The notes below the pieces were generated by a model. The model ran no database searches. It saw nothing but the letters and a program-made list of their open reading frames with translations, and had not been told where the DNA came from. This document shows positions 5,825 through 8,424 of a stretch of DNA of 8,424 bases, one piece after another. Location of the stretch: assembly GCA_964521665.1 (NCBI GenBank), contig CAZFSG010000051.1, positions 1 through 8,424 on the forward strand. Reading direction: 5' to 3'. The position numbers were made by a program, and so were the translations under genes. How positions within the stretch are numbered: the stretch's first letter is position 1; the number at the start of each line of letters is the position of its first letter. Source of the stretch: JANXDG01 sp964521665 (GTDB lineage Bacteria > Elusimicrobiota > Endomicrobiia > DTEH01).

Positions 5825-5840
5825 AGAGGATAGATGTGTC

Positions 5841-6788
5841 ATGAGTGGAGAACTCAAAGTTTTCTGTGGTTCTGTCAACAAAGAATTATATCAAGAAATT
5901 ATAGAATACTTGAAGATACCTGCTGGAAAAATTTATGTAGGAAGGTTTGCTGACGGTGAAATAGAAGTAAAAATTGAAGAAAATGTTCGTGGGGCAGATT
6001 GTTTTGTAGTTCAACCAACTTGTCCTCCAGTAAATGAAAACTTGATGGAATTATTGATAATTATTGATGCGTTAAAACGTGCATCTGCTGCAAGGATTAC
6101 TGCTGTTATACCATATTTTGGTTATGCAAGACAAGATAGAAAAACAGAACCTAGGGTGCCTATTACATCAAAACTTGTTGCAAACCTTATTGTAGCAGCA
6201 GGTGCTAACAGAGTTTTAACAATGGACTTACACGCTGGACAAATACAGGGATTTTTTGATATCCCAGTGGACCAGTTGTATGCAACACCTGTATTTTTAG
6301 AATATTTTAGTAAACATCCAGATTTCCAAAATAAAGAACAAGTTGTTGCAGTTTCACCTGACGCAGGTGGTGTTGAACGAGCAAGAGCGTTTGCAAAACG
6401 GTTTGGTGTTTCTTTAGCTATTGTTGATAAAAGAAGACCTTCACCTAACCAAGCTGAAGTTTTACATGTTATAGGTGATGTAAAAGATAAAATAGCTATT
6501 GTTGTTGATGATATAATTGATACGGGTGGGACATTGTTAAAAGTTGTGGACAAACTTATAGAACACGGTGCAAAAAAGGTTTATGCTGCATGTACACATC
6601 CAGTATTAAGTTCATCTGCTGAAAAAAAAGTTGAACAGTCAAAACTTGAGAAATTGGTTGTTTCTAATACAATCCCTCTTGGGAATAAAAAAAATGATAA
6701 AATAGAAGTATTGTCAGTGGGGAAAATTTTAGCTGAAGCAATCAGAAGAATAAATTTAAACACTTCGGTAAGCGAACTTTTTGTATAA
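5841..6788 (+). CDS. prs: Ribose-phosphate pyrophosphokinase (PRPP synthetase)
   Basis: This 315-aa class I PRPP synthetase makes 5-phosphoribosyl diphosphate from ribose-5-phosphate and ATP for nucleotide, histidine and tryptophan synthesis in the cytoplasm. Visible motifs are RFADGE (35-40), PYFGYARQDRK (91-101), DLHAGQIQGFFD (129-140) with the metal-binding His131, SPDAGGVERAR (172-182), the flexible-loop VDKRRP (195-200) with Lys197 and Arg199, and the PRPP loop VVDDIIDTGGT (221-231). It ends SVSELFV, close to the usual SVSxLF terminus. AGAGGA (5825-5830) lies ten bases upstream of the ATG; a nearer ATG at 5834 is in another frame. The gene sits between glmU and rplY, a common arrangement. 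Confidence 0.97.
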   Translation: MSGELKVFCGSVNKELYQEIIEYLKIPAGKIYVGRFADGEIEVKIEENVRGADCFVVQPTCPPVNENLMELLIIIDALKRASAARITAVIPYFGYARQDRKTEPRVPITSKLVANLIVAAGANRVLTMDLHAGQIQGFFDIPVDQLYATPVFLEYFSKHPDFQNKEQVVAVSPDAGGVERARAFAKRFGVSLAIVDKRRPSPNQAEVLHVIGDVKDKIAIVVDDIIDTGGTLLKVVDKLIEHGAKKVYAACTHPVLSSSAEKKVEQSKLEKLVVSNTIPLGNKKNDKIEVLSVGKILAEAIRRINLNTSVSELFV

Positions 6789-6805
6789 AAAAGGAGAATA
6801 AAGTT

Positions 6806-7465
6806 ATGGAGGAAATTAAAATTACAGCAGAACTTAGACAACCTACTACAAAATCTAAATTAAAAGAATTTAGAAGGAAAGGTTTAATACCTGCGGTAGC
6901 ATATGGAAGTAAAATAAAAACTATACATCTATGGGTAAACGAGAAAATAATAGAACATTTAATTAGTCAAACTTCTGTTGAAGGAACATTATTTAATTTA
7001 GTTGTTGATGGTAAAGAACATCATGTGGTTATAAAAGAAATACAAAAGGATCCTATAACTGATAAACCTATACATGTTGATTTCCAAGTTGTCTCGTTAA
7101 AAGAGAAAATAGAAGTAAAAATACCTATACATCTTAAAGGTGAAGAGGAAGTTTTAAAACTTACAGGTGGAATGATAGATTTTCCTTTAAGAGAAGTAAG
7201 AATTAAATGTTTACCCAAAGATATACCACCTTATATAGAAGTTGATATTTCACATTTAAAAATAGGACAAGCAATTACTGTTAAAGATATTCCTCAAGAA
7301 AAATTTACAATCTTAGAACCACCTGATACAATTGTTGTACATATAATTTCAAAGAAAGTTGAAGAAGTGCTACCAACAGCAGAAGCAGCAACTACTGCAC
7401 AAGAACCAGAGGTTATTGCTAAAGGAAAGAAAGAAGAAACTTCTTCTGAAAAAGAAAATAAATGA
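6806..7465 (+). CDS. rplY: Large ribosomal subunit protein bL25, CTC/TL5 form
   Basis: This 219-aa protein is the long (CTC/TL5-like) form of L25, which binds 5S rRNA in the large subunit. The N-terminal L25 domain (about 1-95) includes RRKGLIPAVAYG (23-34) and IKEIQKDPITDKPIHVDF (76-93). The second beta-rich TL5 domain (about 97-180) includes IPIHLKGE (106-113) and CLPKDIPPYIEVDISHLKIG (135-154). The last ~35 residues are a low-complexity Ala/Thr/Glu/Lys tail, typical of this form. AAGGAG (6791-6796) lies nine bases before the ATG. It follows prs by 17 bases, and its TGA overlaps the next ATG. Confidence 0.96.
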   Translation: MEEIKITAELRQPTTKSKLKEFRRKGLIPAVAYGSKIKTIHLWVNEKIIEHLISQTSVEGTLFNLVVDGKEHHVVIKEIQKDPITDKPIHVDFQVVSLKEKIEVKIPIHLKGEEEVLKLTGGMIDFPLREVRIKCLPKDIPPYIEVDISHLKIGQAITVKDIPQEKFTILEPPDTIVVHIISKKVEEVLPTAEAATTAQEPEVIAKGKKEETSSEKENK

Positions 7466-8244
7466 AAAAGATATTAACAGGGTTTTTCATATTATTTATT
7501 TTTTTAAATAAAATTTTATTTGGAGAAATTAGTTTTCAAAATACTTCAGAAAATAATTACTGGAATTCTTTTGGGTTCAGTGCAATATTTGGTTTTGGAG
7601 TAAATCCGTGGGAAATGGGTGGAAATTATTTAGGTCATTGGGGATTTGTTGATGAAAATTTGAATAATAAAGAGTTGTTTAATGGGTATCAATGTGGAGG
7701 AAGTATTAATTTTAGAATTACTAAATATTCTGATATTTTTTTAAATCTTCTTATAGGAGAATATAAAGTTTTACTTGGTAAAGAAGGAAATGTTCTAACT
7801 GGACCTGCTATATATGATGCGAGTGGTGGACAATGGCATCCAGATTCACCACCATTGCCTCAGGATATTTATTATATATCAAAAGTTTTTTTGTCACAAA
7901 TTGGTGTAAAAGGTATATATCCAATAACAAAGTTTGTTGAACCTTGTGTTGGATTAGGTTTAAATATAGCAAGCTATGAATGTGCATTTGGTAATAAAGA
8001 TGGAAGTAGAGCGTATAGTGAAATTTTGGCTAATATCAATTATGGACTTAATCTTAGTTTTGGTTTGTACTTTAATATAATCATGAATAATAAAATAGTC
8101 TTAAAATTTGGTCCTTATTTTGAAATTGGACATGTGGTTACTGATTCTATGGAGATGAATAATTGGATCTGGGAAGGATGGAAATATCATAATCAATTTT
8201 TGATAACTACTTATTATAGATACGGTATAACGTTTGGTTATTGA
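7462..8244 (+). CDS. Putative secreted outer-membrane beta-barrel protein
   Basis: I cannot assign this 260-aa protein to a named family. It starts with a typical signal peptide: MKK, a hydrophobic run (about 5-20), and a probable cleavage near FG-EIS (20-24). The mature part is Gly-, aromatic- and Asn-rich, with alternating polar and hydrophobic stretches such as FGFSAIFGFGVN (37-48), VEPCVGLGLNIASYECAF (159-176), YGLNLSFGLYFNII (194-207) and KIVLKFGPYFEIGH (211-224). It ends YYRYGITFGY, an aromatic-terminated last strand as in barrel proteins recognised by the BAM machinery. It contains three Cys and no lipobox. Its ATG overlaps the rplY stop by four bases, and pth follows after 17 bases. 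A periplasmic beta-sandwich is the main alternative. Confidence 0.7.
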   Translation: MKKILTGFFILFIFLNKILFGEISFQNTSENNYWNSFGFSAIFGFGVNPWEMGGNYLGHWGFVDENLNNKELFNGYQCGGSINFRITKYSDIFLNLLIGEYKVLLGKEGNVLTGPAIYDASGGQWHPDSPPLPQDIYYISKVFLSQIGVKGIYPITKFVEPCVGLGLNIASYECAFGNKDGSRAYSEILANINYGLNLSFGLYFNIIMNNKIVLKFGPYFEIGHVVTDSMEMNNWIWEGWKYHNQFLITTYYRYGITFGY

Positions 8245-8261
8245 GACAAAGAGGTGAGGAA

Positions 8262-8424
8262 ATGAAGATCAAACTTATTGTTGGTTTAGGTAATCCTGGA
8301 AGAGAACATATTTATGATAGACACAACATAGGATTTATGATTATAGATTATTTAGCAAACAAGTTTAAGTTCAAGTTGTTTAACCATAGAGATTTTTCTG
8401 TAGGTAAAACAAAAATTTGTGGTA
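8262..8424 (+). CDS. pth: Peptidyl-tRNA hydrolase, 5' part (runs off the window)
   Basis: The frame opening at ATG 8262 is open to the window edge (54 codons plus one base). It reads MKIKLIVGLGNPGRE, then YDRHNIGFMIIDYLANKF. GLGNPG (8-13) with Asn11 and RHNIGF (20-25) with catalytic His21 are diagnostic of bacterial Pth, which frees tRNA from peptidyl-tRNAs that drop off the ribosome. Asp19 stands where Thr is usual (TRHN). GAGGTGAGGA (8251-8260) is a good ribosome site. Pth directly after the prs-rplY block is common in bacteria; here one extra gene separates it from rplY. Confidence 0.95.
   Translation, partial: MKIKLIVGLGNPGREHIYDRHNIGFMIIDYLANKFKFKLFNHRDFSVGKTKICG

Noticed and set aside
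5834..5836. Earlier ATG as the start of prs
   Set aside because: It is in a different reading frame; the ATG at 5841 gives the normal PRPP synthetase N-terminus and length.
6122..6553. Minus-strand open frame of 143 codons inside prs
   Set aside because: It is opposite conserved PRPP synthetase motifs, and has no ribosome site or recognisable domain; treated as a shadow.

Overview
The window comes from a strongly AT-rich bacterial chromosome (base composition judged by eye, not counted). Every confident gene is on the + strand and most are housekeeping genes. The organism is probably diderm: it carries a predicted secreted beta-barrel protein. The LeuB belongs to the same subtype as actinobacterial LeuB but has a PKYAG cofactor loop, and TruA is divergent. 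I suspect an uncultured candidate-phylum bacterium (for example Omnitrophica/Elusimicrobia-like or another PVC-adjacent lineage), but this taxonomic guess is weak.

Layout: 1-94 is a leader with one REP-like palindrome, a short motif and a good Shine-Dalgarno. 95-1153 is a LeuB-type beta-decarboxylating dehydrogenase. 1154-1587 is a 434-base non-coding stretch packed with at least eight short hairpin repeats of two families. From 1588 to the right edge runs one tightly packed gene series: asd, a ChbG/YdjC-type deacetylase, truA, a small Lys-rich helical protein, glmU, prs, rplY (CTC form), a putative outer-membrane beta-barrel protein, and the first 54 codons of pth. Junctions are either overlaps (4, 14, 4 and 4 bases) or gaps of 16-17 bases, so this looks like one long operon.

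How the genes fit together: leuB (leucine) and asd (aspartate-family amino acids and diaminopimelate) are neighbours in many bacteria and fit a biosynthetic block. glmU makes UDP-GlcNAc for peptidoglycan and lipopolysaccharide, prs makes PRPP, and rplY, truA and pth serve translation. The glmU-prs-rplY-pth order is a familiar bacterial arrangement. The less usual members are the deacetylase, the small helical protein and the beta-barrel gene placed between rplY and pth.

I see no strong case for a new defence, mobile or CRISPR system. The most interesting material is non-coding: two families of palindromic repeats whose stems vary in a compensatory way, one carrying the GTAG tetranucleotide typical of REP elements mobilised by RAYT transposases, and a roughly 30-base block shared by the leuB and asd leaders that ends exactly 24 bases before both start codons.
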